From contig NZ_BBWK01000022.1 in assembly GCF_001463765.1 (NCBI RefSeq), forward strand, positions 30,337-94,336: a stretch of 64,000 bases of DNA. Reading direction: 5' to 3'. The notes below the pieces were generated by a model. That model did not search any database. It saw nothing but the letters and a program-made list of their open reading frames with translations, and had not been told where the DNA came from. A program made the position numbers and the translations under genes. Source of the DNA: Aureimonas sp. AU4. Lineage in GTDB: Bacteria; Pseudomonadota; Alphaproteobacteria; Rhizobiales; Rhizobiaceae. Shown one piece after another: positions 1-8,382 of this stretch (positions are counted from its first letter, which is position 1; each line of letters opens with the position of its first letter).

Positions 1-1939
1 AAAGCGAAGGGATGATGAAGCCTTGCGCGCCCTCCAGTTCCACGCTCGCTTCTCCTCGAAGACACCAACGTACGGCATTGGCCAGCAGTCGGGCATGGTC
101 GGGTGCGCCATCGCGGGCAAGACATCGATCGATGTCGGCGAAGAACCAGACGAGGCGGGACGCTCCCGCCTCGCGCGCGGTGACCGCAGGAAGGTCGGTC
201 CGCGGCTGGCGCATCCAGGACGTCTCCGGTGGAAAGATCGGGAAGTCTGGAACGAAGGTCGCCAGCACCTGCGCGCCCTCCCGGACCTCGACCCCGCAGA
301 GGAGACCGCCGAAAGGCAACGTGTCGGTGAGTTCGAAGCCGTCGAGGACCGGATGTCGGTGTCCTGCCAGCGTGGGGGCGGTCGCGTCGTGCGGCCCGTC
401 GACCCCAGCGCGCAATTCGGGCATGAGGCGCAGGTAGGTATGGCGCTCGCTGTCCTCGATGCTCTGGCTGATCGGTCCCGTTCCGCCGCGGCTTGCTGTT
501 CCGTGCCGGCGTATGCCGAAAAGGGAGCCGAGGGCGAAGTCGTCGCGCGGGGCGCCGTCGCCCGTCCGCAGGCTCGTCTCGCCGGTTGCGATCACCGACC
601 CGCCACCCGCCGCGAAGCGCTCGACCGCCACCACCTGCTCATCCGACAGGACACCGATGTTGGGTAGAATAAGGACGCGGAACCGCCCCTGCGCCGCCCC
701 GATGTCCTCGGCATGGACGGGCATCCAGGCGAGCCCGGCCCGATTGAGCGCCTCCGTCGCACCGCGATAGGGATCGAGTGTCCGCTCCTCGGCCTCGTTC
801 CCCCCGTGGAGATCGTGGTTCTCCTGCGACCAGACCACGCCGACATCGGCGACCGGCTGCCGATCGACCAGATAGCGCTCGTTCTCGGCATGCCAGCGGA
901 AGATCGACTCGGCGGTTTGGTACTGACGACGATCCTCGTGCAACGCGCCGATGTGGTGCCACCAGGGCTGGATGCCGCCGGCGAACCCTGCCGACGACCA
1001 GAGACGCACCTCGGCCTCGGGCATGGAGGACAGGCGGAAAGCCGGCTGGCCGAGCTGGTACTGCGGCGTCGATTCGGGGATCAGGATGTCCCAGCCCGCG
1101 AGCTCGTGCAGCCGCCGTCCCGCTTCGGTGTTCTGGTCGAAACCGTCCACGGCGCTGCGCCGCTGGTGGTCGAGCATCACGATGTGCGAGCGCTGGAGAA
1201 TGGCGCGCAGGTCGATGAAGCGGGCGCCGTTGTTGAGGACGTCGCCACTGATCATGCCGTTCCAAAGGCAGTGCTCGCCGCCGGCTTCGGTCGTGACGCG
1301 GTTGTTGTGCTCCCACAGGCGCGTGCGGCAGCGGTAGTTCCATGCGATCCAGGCGCGATAGGTCTCACTCACCGGGTCGTGCCGCTCGGGCAACGCGTGG
1401 CCGGTCTCATTGCTGAAGCCGTCGCGGCAGTTCGCGCAGTGGCAGATGTGCCGGCGCGGGAGGCCGGCCCAGCTGTTGTCGGCAAAGCCGTCGGGCGACG
1501 AGCGCTCGACGATCTCGCGCATCACGGCCGGCAGGTGGTCGCGGTAGTAGCCCGAATTGATGCAGGTGACGTACTTGTCGCCCTGCCGGTAGGGCTCACC
1601 CGCTGCATCGCGGCAGATCCAGTCGGGATGAGCCTCGAAGAGATCGGCGGCCACGCGGTTCGAGTCCATGCGCGCGATCACGGCAAGGCCCTCCTCGCGG
1701 GCGGCCCGCACGATCTCGCCGTAGAGGTCGCGGGTCCCCAGGCGCTCGGCATGGTGGTGGTGGGGAACGGCGGACGGGTAGTAGGCGACGATCCCGCCCG
1801 CGTTCACGATGACGCCCTGGACACGCGTCCGGCGCCAGTGGTCCCGCCACCATTCGGCATCGTAGCGCTCTGGGTCGATCTCCACAAGGTTGGTCTGGCC
1901 CCAGCGAAGGGTCCGTCGATACCAGGGTCGGCTGTCCAT
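1..1939 (-). CDS. Glycosyl-hydrolase-like protein with beta-galactosidase-type trimerisation domain (C-terminus beyond left edge)
   Basis: The frame opens at an ATG (1939-1937) and stays open for 646 codons to the left edge, so the C-terminus is missing. The N-terminal ~330 residues look like a TIM-barrel glycosidase of the hypothetical GHL6 type, with EWWRDHWRRTRVQGVIVNAG near the start, VIARMDSNRVA, and a CHCANCRDGF cysteine cluster. The middle part (VGVVWSQEN, then VLILPNIGVLSDEQVVAVERF, then GGSVIATGETSLRTGDG) matches the glutamine-amidotransferase-like trimerisation fold found after the barrel in GH42-type enzymes. No signal peptide is seen, so it should be cytosolic and act on imported oligosaccharide. 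It is the last visible gene of the minus-strand cluster, 129 bases after the transporter ATPase. A purine-rich GAGGAAGGA lies about 12 bases before the start. Substrate unknown; the hydrolase call rests on overall architecture. Confidence 0.7.
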   Translation of the reverse strand, partial: MDSRPWYRRTLRWGQTNLVEIDPERYDAEWWRDHWRRTRVQGVIVNAGGIVAYYPSAVPHHHHAERLGTRDLYGEIVRAAREEGLAVIARMDSNRVAADLFEAHPDWICRDAAGEPYRQGDKYVTCINSGYYRDHLPAVMREIVERSSPDGFADNSWAGLPRRHICHCANCRDGFSNETGHALPERHDPVSETYRAWIAWNYRCRTRLWEHNNRVTTEAGGEHCLWNGMISGDVLNNGARFIDLRAILQRSHIVMLDHQRRSAVDGFDQNTEAGRRLHELAGWDILIPESTPQYQLGQPAFRLSSMPEAEVRLWSSAGFAGGIQPWWHHIGALHEDRRQYQTAESIFRWHAENERYLVDRQPVADVGVVWSQENHDLHGGNEAEERTLDPYRGATEALNRAGLAWMPVHAEDIGAAQGRFRVLILPNIGVLSDEQVVAVERFAAGGGSVIATGETSLRTGDGAPRDDFALGSLFGIRRHGTASRGGTGPISQSIEDSERHTYLRLMPELRAGVDGPHDATAPTLAGHRHPVLDGFELTDTLPFGGLLCGVEVREGAQVLATFVPDFPIFPPETSWMRQPRTDLPAVTAREAGASRLVWFFADIDRCLARDGAPDHARLLANAVRWCLRGEASVELEGAQGFIIPSL

Positions 1940-2068
1940 GGGTGGGGTGTCCTTCCTCGCTGCGGCGATCGCAGGCCGCCCCGTTTCAGGCGGGCCTCGT
2001 CGTTCGCGGATCGCATCCGGTCCGCGGTATGGGTCGGTTCGGAGCGCCGAAGGGCCGGCGCCGGGGCG

Positions 2069-3943
2069 TCAGGGCATCCAGTCCCCGTCCCACTCCTGGA
2101 CGAGGTGGTTCTCGCCGACCTGCCGGTAGCGTCGCGCGGGCGGCTCGTAGTCGGCGGGCCGGATCGGGCTCTTGATCTCGTCGTTGCTCACCGGCCGCAC
2201 CTCGCGGCGGCGGGACGGATCGGGCACGGGAACGGCCGAGATGAGGCGGCGGGTGTAGGGGTGCTGCGGGCGGGAGAAGACCGATCCGGCCGGCCCGATC
2301 TCCACGATCTCGCCGAGATACATGACGGCGATCTGATGGCTGATGCGCTCCACCACCGCCATGTCATGGCTGATGAAGAGGTAGCTGATTCCCAGGCTCG
2401 CCTGCAGCTCCATGAGAAGGTTGATGACCTGCGCCTTGATCGAGACGTCGAGGCCCGACACGCTTTCGTCGGCGACGATGACCTTCGGGTCGAGCGCAAG
2501 GGCACGCGCGATGCAGATGCGCTGGCGTTGACCGCCCGAGAACTGCTGGGGAAAGCGCGAGGCCGCCGAAGGGTCGAGCCCGACGCGGCCGAGAAGATCG
2601 GCGACCTTGGCGCGCGCCTCGGTTCTCGTGCCCATCCGATGGGTCAGGAACGGCTCGGCGACAGCCGCGCCCACGGGGATGCGCGGGTTGAGCGAGGCGA
2701 AGGGATCCTGGAAGATCATCTGGATGTGGCGACGCACGTCGCGCAGCCGGCGCGCTTCCAGCCCGACGAGGTCCGCGCCCGCCACCCGGACCGTGCCGCT
2801 GTTGGGCTCCACGAGGCGCATGACGGCGCGGCCCGTCGTGGACTTGCCACAGCCCGATTCGCCGACCAGCGACAGCGTCTCGCCGGCCCTGAGATCAAAC
2901 GAGACGTTCTCCACCGCGTGGACGCGACCCGTCACCTTGGCGAAGAAGCCCGAGCGCAGGTCGAAGCGCTTGACGAGGTTGCGGACCTGCAGGACGGGCT
3001 CGGCCTGCCGGTCCACCGTATCGGGCTGGGGCCGGGCGGGCCGGAGTTCTCCGCTCGCCCGGTCCACCAGCGGGAAGTGCTCGGGTCCGCTTCCGACGCC
3101 GCGCGAGCCGAGGCGCGGCACGGCCGCCAGAAGGGCGCGGGTGTAGGGATGCCGGGCGCCGGCGAAGATCGCGTCGGTCTCGTCGCTTTCCACCACCTCG
3201 CCGCCCAGCATCACCACCGTGCGGTCGGCGATCTCGGCGACGACGCCCATGTCATGGGTGATGAAGAGGACGCCCATCCCCTCCTCGCGCTGCAGCTCCT
3301 TGATCAGCTGGAGGATCTGCGACTGGATCGTGACGTCGAGCGCGGTGGTGGGCTCGTCGGCGATCAGGAGGCGGGGCCGGCAGGCGAGCGCGAGCGCGAT
3401 CATGACGCGCTGGCGCATGCCGCCCGAAAGGGCGTGCGGGTGGTCCATGGCGCGGGCGCGGGCGCCCGGAATGCGCACCCGCTCGAGCAGCCGCACGGCC
3501 TCCTCGCGCGCCGCCGCGCCTTCCTGGAGGCGGTGGATCTCGAGGACCTCGGCGATCTGGTCGCCGACGGTTAGGAGCGGGTTGAGGCTCGTCATCGCCT
3601 CCTGGAACACCATGCCCATGGCGCGCCCGCGCATCTCCCGCATCTCGGCCTCGGGCAGGCCCACCAGCTCGCGCCCGTCGATCCGCACCGATCCCTCGAC
3701 ACGGCTCGACGCGCGGTCGAGAAGGCGCATGATCGAGAGCGCCGTGACGCTCTTGCCCGAGCCCGACTCGCCCACCACCGCCAGCGTTTCGCGCTCCGCG
3801 ATGTCGAACGACACGCCCCGCACGATGGGCAGCCAGCCCGAGCGCGTGCGGAACGAGGTGCGCAGGTCCCGCACCGAGAGAACCGGCCCGGTGGCGGGGT
3901 CCGCCTCTCGGGCGGCGTCGCGGCGTTCGAAGGTCATGAGCAT
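2069..3943 (-). CDS. Fused double ATPase of a peptide/oligosaccharide (Dpp/Opp-type) ABC importer
   Basis: The 624 residues hold two complete ABC ATPase domains in tandem, equivalent to DppD fused to DppF. Domain 1 has Walker A GESGSGKS near residue 58, signature LSGGMRQR, and Walker B LLIADEPTTALD. Domain 2 has GESGCGKST near residue 370, FSGGQRQR and VIVADESVSGLDVS. Each is followed by the oligopeptide-ABC C-terminal extension with a HPYTR motif (HPYTRALLAAVPRLG and HPYTRRLISAVPVPD). Such fusions are common in Rhizobiales Opp-type importers. It powers the two permeases encoded immediately upstream (11 bases away); both binding proteins of the cluster presumably share it. An in-frame ATG three codons in (MTFERR) is an alternative start. 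Ligand is not determined by sequence; context favours a carbohydrate-derived substrate over peptides. Confidence 0.95.
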   Translation of the reverse strand: MLMTFERRDAAREADPATGPVLSVRDLRTSFRTRSGWLPIVRGVSFDIAERETLAVVGESGSGKSVTALSIMRLLDRASSRVEGSVRIDGRELVGLPEAEMREMRGRAMGMVFQEAMTSLNPLLTVGDQIAEVLEIHRLQEGAAAREEAVRLLERVRIPGARARAMDHPHALSGGMRQRVMIALALACRPRLLIADEPTTALDVTIQSQILQLIKELQREEGMGVLFITHDMGVVAEIADRTVVMLGGEVVESDETDAIFAGARHPYTRALLAAVPRLGSRGVGSGPEHFPLVDRASGELRPARPQPDTVDRQAEPVLQVRNLVKRFDLRSGFFAKVTGRVHAVENVSFDLRAGETLSLVGESGCGKSTTGRAVMRLVEPNSGTVRVAGADLVGLEARRLRDVRRHIQMIFQDPFASLNPRIPVGAAVAEPFLTHRMGTRTEARAKVADLLGRVGLDPSAASRFPQQFSGGQRQRICIARALALDPKVIVADESVSGLDVSIKAQVINLLMELQASLGISYLFISHDMAVVERISHQIAVMYLGEIVEIGPAGSVFSRPQHPYTRRLISAVPVPDPSRRREVRPVSNDEIKSPIRPADYEPPARRYRQVGENHLVQEWDGDWMP

Positions 3944-3954
3944 GGCTCCCGCCC

Positions 3955-4848
3955 CTATCGTCCGGTGGAGGGGTCGAGCACGTCGCGCACCGCGTCCCCC
4001 AGGAGGTTGAAGGCGAGCACGACGCCGGTGATGGCGAGACCCGCACCGACGATCGGCCAGGGCGAGCCGAACAGGTTGTTCAGCCCGTCGCGGATGATGT
4101 TGCCCCAGCTGGGGTTGGGCGGCTGCGTGCCGATGCCGAGGAAGCTGAGCGCCGCCTCGAGCCGGATCGCCGAGGCGACCCAGAGCGTCATCAGGGCGAT
4201 GATCGGCGCGGTGATGTTGGGCAGGACGTGGCGCAGGAGGATGACCGGCGTCGAGACGCCCATGGAGATCGCGGCCTCGACATAGGGCTCCTGGCGCACG
4301 GCGAGCGTCTGGGCCCTCGCGACACGCGCGAATCCGGGAATGAAGGCCACGGTGATCACGGCGATGATGTTCCAGAAGCCGCCGCCCAGCACCGCCGCGA
4401 TCAGGATTGCGAGCAGGAGCTCGGGAAAGGCGAGCAGGAGATCGACGACGCGCGAGATCAGGCGATCGGCGAGCCCGCCGAAATAGCCCGCCGTGATGCC
4501 TAGCAGCGTTCCGAAGATCGCCGCGAGGAGCGGCGACAGGAGGCCGAAGATCAAAGAGTTGCGCGCCCCGTAGATCAGGCGGCTGAAGACGTCGCGGCCG
4601 AACTGATCGGTGCCGAGCCAGTTGGCCGCGCTCGGCAGGCGGTTGATCTGGATGATGCTCTGGCGCAGCGGATCGTAGGGCGCGATCAGCGGCGCGAAGG
4701 CGGCCACCAGCACGAAGAGGACGACAAGAGCGAAGGCGAGCGTCGTCGACACGCGCCCGAAGAGGATGCGGTGCAGGACGCCGAGCGGTCCCGCCTGCGG
4801 GTCGGAGGGGATCAGGACGGGATGGTGATGGTCGGTCGCAAGGGTCAT
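3955..4848 (-). CDS. Dpp/Opp-type ABC transporter permease (DppC-like)
   Basis: This 297-residue inner-membrane protein has the DppC layout: a cytosolic N-terminal stretch, a first membrane span (ALVVLFVLVAAFAPLIAPY), the OppC_N signature region with NWLGTDQFGRDVFSRLIYGA, and a binding-protein-dependent transport domain. The EAA-loop segment reads EAAISMGVSTPVILLRHVLP, which contacts the ATPase. It pairs with the DppB-like permease upstream; the two genes are one base apart, which suggests translational coupling. The C-terminus (NLLGDAVRDVLDP) is the usual end of this family. It forms half of the membrane channel for the importer encoded by the cluster. Confidence 0.95.
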   Translation of the reverse strand: MTLATDHHHPVLIPSDPQAGPLGVLHRILFGRVSTTLAFALVVLFVLVAAFAPLIAPYDPLRQSIIQINRLPSAANWLGTDQFGRDVFSRLIYGARNSLIFGLLSPLLAAIFGTLLGITAGYFGGLADRLISRVVDLLLAFPELLLAILIAAVLGGGFWNIIAVITVAFIPGFARVARAQTLAVRQEPYVEAAISMGVSTPVILLRHVLPNITAPIIALMTLWVASAIRLEAALSFLGIGTQPPNPSWGNIIRDGLNNLFGSPWPIVGAGLAITGVVLAFNLLGDAVRDVLDPSTGR

Positions 4849-4849
4849 G

Positions 4850-5785
4850 TCAGCTCACCCGGACGCGTGGATCGATGAAGACGTAGACGAGGTCCATCAG
4901 GAGGTTGATCAGCACCACGAACAGCGCGAAGACGACGACCCCGCCCTGGATCACGGCATAGTCGCGCTCCGCGATCGCGCTGATCAGCAGCTTGCCGATG
5001 CCGGGCCGGTTGAAGACGAGCTCGATCGCGACCGAGCCCGAGAGGGTGGCGAGCGTCGACAGGCCGAGGCCGGTCGCGATCGGCAGCAGCGCGTTGCGTA
5101 GGCCGTGGCGGTAGATCACGCGGTTCTCGCGCGCGCCCTTGGCGCGCGCCGTGCGCACGTAGTCCCGCGACAGGACCTCGAGCAGCGAGCCGCGTGTCAG
5201 GCGGCCGATGAAGGCGGCCTTCACCATGGCGAGCGTGACCGCGGGCAGGACGAGGTGGTGCAGGCGGTCGAGGAACCCCTCGCCGCCGCCGTTGATCGGG
5301 AACCAGCCGAGGTTCAGCGAGAAGGCGATCAGGAGCAGCGCACCGAGATAGAAGTCCGGCACGGCGTAGCCGATCAGCGAGAAGCCGCGCACGCCGCTAT
5401 CCGGCCAGCGGTCGCGATGGGTGGCGGCGAGGACCCCGAGCGGGATGCCGACCACCGTCCCGAGCAGCATCGCCGCGACCGTCAGCTCGATCGTGTAGGG
5501 CAGGTTGTAGAGGATGAGGTCGAGAACCGGCCGGTTGTTGAGGAGCGAGGAGCCGAAGTCGAGGGTGAGGACGCCCCAGACGAAGGTGACGAACTGCATC
5601 CACAGCGGCTCGTTCAGCCCCATGCGCTCCCGGAAGCTGGCGAGCTGTTCGGGGGTGGCCAGCTCGCCGAGCGCGGCGATCGCCGGATCGCCCGGCAGGA
5701 TGCGCATGGCGAGGAAGACCAGCGCCAGGACGAGAAGAACCGTCGGAATCGCGTCGAGCAGTCGCGTCAGGATGTATCGCGTCAT
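4850..5785 (-). CDS. Dpp/Opp-type ABC transporter permease (DppB-like)
   Basis: This 311-residue inner-membrane permease starts with the characteristic N-terminal span MTRYILTRLLDAIPTVLLVL and the following MRILPGDPA motif of DppB/OppB proteins. It has the usual six membrane segments, and its EAA loop reads TARAKGARENRVIYRHGLRN. The protein ends NLLMDLVYVFIDPRVR, the conserved terminus of the family. It is the partner of the DppC-like protein encoded directly downstream. It follows the glycosidase-like gene after a 32-base spacer, consistent with one long polycistronic message. Confidence 0.95.
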   Translation of the reverse strand: MTRYILTRLLDAIPTVLLVLALVFLAMRILPGDPAIAALGELATPEQLASFRERMGLNEPLWMQFVTFVWGVLTLDFGSSLLNNRPVLDLILYNLPYTIELTVAAMLLGTVVGIPLGVLAATHRDRWPDSGVRGFSLIGYAVPDFYLGALLLIAFSLNLGWFPINGGGEGFLDRLHHLVLPAVTLAMVKAAFIGRLTRGSLLEVLSRDYVRTARAKGARENRVIYRHGLRNALLPIATGLGLSTLATLSGSVAIELVFNRPGIGKLLISAIAERDYAVIQGGVVVFALFVVLINLLMDLVYVFIDPRVRVS

Positions 5786-5817
5786 GGGTCGGGCGCCTCC
5801 CCGCGCCGTGCCGTGGT

Positions 5818-8382
5818 TCAGCGTTGCAGGGCCGTCCTGTAGGGTTCGTTGCTGAGGTCGGTGGCGAGACCGGGACCGAGCACCGCGACGCCGCCCTGCG
5901 AGAGGCTGACGAAGTACTGGAGGTGGAAGGGCGATCGCGTGTAGTCACGCGGGATCTCGCCATGCCAGGCGCCGCCCTCTTGGCGCATGGGCTGGGACTG
6001 CCAGCGCTCGGCCTGGTTGACGTGCCGATAGTGCAGGACCGGCGGCGCGTCGGCCTCGGCCTGGAGCGAGACCGCGAAGGGCTCGCCGCCCCGAAAATCG
6101 GCCTCGCCCGCCGGACCGTCGAGAAGCGCGCGCGCCGGCCGCCAGGCGTCCAGCGCCGCGAGGGCCCGTTCGGTCTCCGCCGTCGGCCGGCGCGTCTCCG
6201 TCAGCCCGCCGCCGCGCAGCGCTTCGAGGTCCAGAAGCTCGGCCCGGATCTCGGGCAGGCGCGTGTGCCAGGAGCCGCGCAGCCAGGACTGGGGACCGAA
6301 GGTCAGGTCGTCGGCGTAGGTTTCACGCGAAACCGCCGCGATTCCCTCCCAAGCTGCGACCGCCCGGCGCATATGGTCGATCACCGGCTCGAGCAGCGTG
6401 GTGACACGGGTCGCGACGAAGAGTTCGGCGAAGACTGCGGCGCGGTACTTCTCAGCGAAGTAGCGCGCGATGCCGGCGAGGATCGCGCTGTCGTGCCGGA
6501 TCCGAAGGGCCGGGGCCCGCGTGCCGTCGCGGCTGGCGTCGATCGACCGCACGGCGCCCTCCGCGGTATCGGCCAGCGTGTCCAGCCAGAGCGCGACGTC
6601 GAACGGCGTGTAGCGGTGTTCCGCTTCGCCTGCGAGCAGGCGCTCGGCCCATTCGCGGGCGGTGGCGAAGAGCTCGGAATCGAAGGTCGGCGCGTTTCCG
6701 AACCGCATCGGCCCGGTCATGTCGAAGCGGTAGGCGAGCGCCCCCGCGCTCTCGATCAGGGAGAGGTTCGTGTAGATTTCGGGCCAGTAGTAGTTGTTGG
6801 AGGCCGAGGGGCCGTGCGTGAGCGTCACGAGCGGCAGGACGCGGCTCGCCGCCGCGAGCGCCGCCTCGCATGCGTCGGCCGCCTCGCCGCACTCGTGGCG
6901 CAGCTCGCGCATCCACGTCTCGCGCGGCGCGTCGGGATCGAAGAGGAGCCGGCCCCAGACGCGATACTGGTAGCGGTACTTTTCCCAGTCGCGGCGCGTC
7001 GACAGCCCTTGGCGCCGGTAGCCGAAGCGCCCGCCCGGCATGCCGGTGCCCATGCGCCCCTTGAACGAGAGCGGCTCGCACCATTCCACCCCGTCGGAGC
7101 CAGCGAACATGGAGAAGCGCCCGTAGCCGCCCGCCAGCTTCGGGTCGCCCCAGAGCAGCAGGCGCTGCGTGCCCGGCCAGATCCGGTAGAGGACCTTGTA
7201 GTCCTTGTCCTTGCGCAGAAGGTCGCCGTAGCTGTAGCGCAGGAACTTGCGCGAGCCCTCGCTGAGCTGTTCGCGCGCCGAGCGCGGCTCTTCGGGGGGG
7301 TATTCCTTCTCGCGGATCGCCGACTGGTGGTAGGGCAGGCCCATGTGCTCGGCGAGATACTTCGGCGAGGCGGCGAAGGGCATGCCGCTCTGCCGGGCGA
7401 GGTCGAGAACCGTTTCGTCGAGACCCTTGCCGTGAAGGTCGATCTCGACCGGCCGGTCGGCCGCCGCGACGCCCGCGAAGGCCTCTCGCCAGAAGCCGTA
7501 GTCCCCTTCCGCGATGCCCCCTTCCACGTGGACCCGGAAGGTCAGGCCCGTGATCTCGGGAACGGTCCGCAGGAGCTGCGTGATCGCATCGCGGCAGTAG
7601 CCGGCGTGGTTCTCGCGCGTGATGCCGCGCACCGTGTAGTTGGCGCGCGGAACGTCCGAGAAATCGTAGCTCTGCGTCCAGAGCGCGAGCTGGAAGTCGA
7701 GGCCGCGCCGCGCCGCTTCGCGCCCGACGAAGCGCAGCGCCGCGAGGTTCTCCTCGCGCTCCTCAGTGCTCAGCTCCGCGACGTCCACTCCGTAGCCCGG
7801 CACGTCCAGCAGGAACGGATAGGGGAAGTAGAAGCTGACGTCGGTGATCCACGGGTTGTGGTAGGGATAGTTGTATCCCATGCCGAGCGTCAGCGAGAAC
7901 CGGTTGAAGCGGTGCGTCGCGAGCATCGTGAGGTAGTCGCGCCAGCCCTGCCGGTCGTGGAACCACGCATGGTCCTCCTCGGGCGAGCAGTAGAGGCGCG
8001 CCATGGAGCGGACGCGGGCCGTCGGCGTCTCCTGCCGCGGAAAGGGTCCGTCGAAGAGATCCTCGCCCGGCGCCATGCGCACGCGATCGGCCAGTTCCGT
8101 CAGGGCATAGACAAGCCCGCGCGTTCCGGCCGCCTCGACCGTGACCGTGTCGCCCTCACGGCGCAGCGTGAAGCCCTCACCCGCCTCGCCGGTCTCGCTC
8201 GCGGCCTCGATCCGCAGCGTTTCCTCGCCGCCGCGCGACGCGCCGCCAAGCTCTGCGCCCCGCTCGCCCAGCGCGCGCGCCAGCTCCTCCAACGCCCATC
8301 GGGCGGGCGCGTTCGGCGGGAGATCGCGCAAGGCGGGTGCGTCGAGGGCGATCCGGCGGGACGTGTCGAGAAGAGCGCTCAT
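5818..8382 (-). CDS. Large glycoside-hydrolase-like protein with GH20/GH67-type N-terminal domain
   Basis: The protein has 854 residues and no signal peptide, so it is probably cytosolic. Residues ~45-120 contain EGFTLRREGDTVTVEAAGT and RGLVYALTELADRV, the beta-alpha pattern of the non-catalytic N-terminal domain that precedes the TIM barrel in GH20 hexosaminidases and GH67 alpha-glucuronidases. A barrel-like middle follows (YLTMLATHRFNRFSLTLGMG, FQLALWTQSYDFSDVP, FRVHVEGGIAEGDYGFWREA, VEIDLHGKGLDET). The helical C-terminal half is not one I recognise. The gene begins exactly where the stop of the solute-binding protein gene ends (TAGATG), so translation is probably coupled. Catalytic residues cannot be assigned with confidence. 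A glycosidase acting on an imported uronate- or aminosugar-containing oligosaccharide is an inference from domain layout and neighbours. Confidence 0.6.
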   Translation of the reverse strand: MSALLDTSRRIALDAPALRDLPPNAPARWALEELARALGERGAELGGASRGGEETLRIEAASETGEAGEGFTLRREGDTVTVEAAGTRGLVYALTELADRVRMAPGEDLFDGPFPRQETPTARVRSMARLYCSPEEDHAWFHDRQGWRDYLTMLATHRFNRFSLTLGMGYNYPYHNPWITDVSFYFPYPFLLDVPGYGVDVAELSTEEREENLAALRFVGREAARRGLDFQLALWTQSYDFSDVPRANYTVRGITRENHAGYCRDAITQLLRTVPEITGLTFRVHVEGGIAEGDYGFWREAFAGVAAADRPVEIDLHGKGLDETVLDLARQSGMPFAASPKYLAEHMGLPYHQSAIREKEYPPEEPRSAREQLSEGSRKFLRYSYGDLLRKDKDYKVLYRIWPGTQRLLLWGDPKLAGGYGRFSMFAGSDGVEWCEPLSFKGRMGTGMPGGRFGYRRQGLSTRRDWEKYRYQYRVWGRLLFDPDAPRETWMRELRHECGEAADACEAALAAASRVLPLVTLTHGPSASNNYYWPEIYTNLSLIESAGALAYRFDMTGPMRFGNAPTFDSELFATAREWAERLLAGEAEHRYTPFDVALWLDTLADTAEGAVRSIDASRDGTRAPALRIRHDSAILAGIARYFAEKYRAAVFAELFVATRVTTLLEPVIDHMRRAVAAWEGIAAVSRETYADDLTFGPQSWLRGSWHTRLPEIRAELLDLEALRGGGLTETRRPTAETERALAALDAWRPARALLDGPAGEADFRGGEPFAVSLQAEADAPPVLHYRHVNQAERWQSQPMRQEGGAWHGEIPRDYTRSPFHLQYFVSLSQGGVAVLGPGLATDLSNEPYRTALQR

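Noticed and set aside
713..3574. Long plus-strand open frame (953 codons)
   Set aside because: It runs antisense to the glycosidase-like and double-ATPase genes, whose minus-strand products have full conserved motifs. The plus-strand translation has none and is typical of GC-rich shadow frames.
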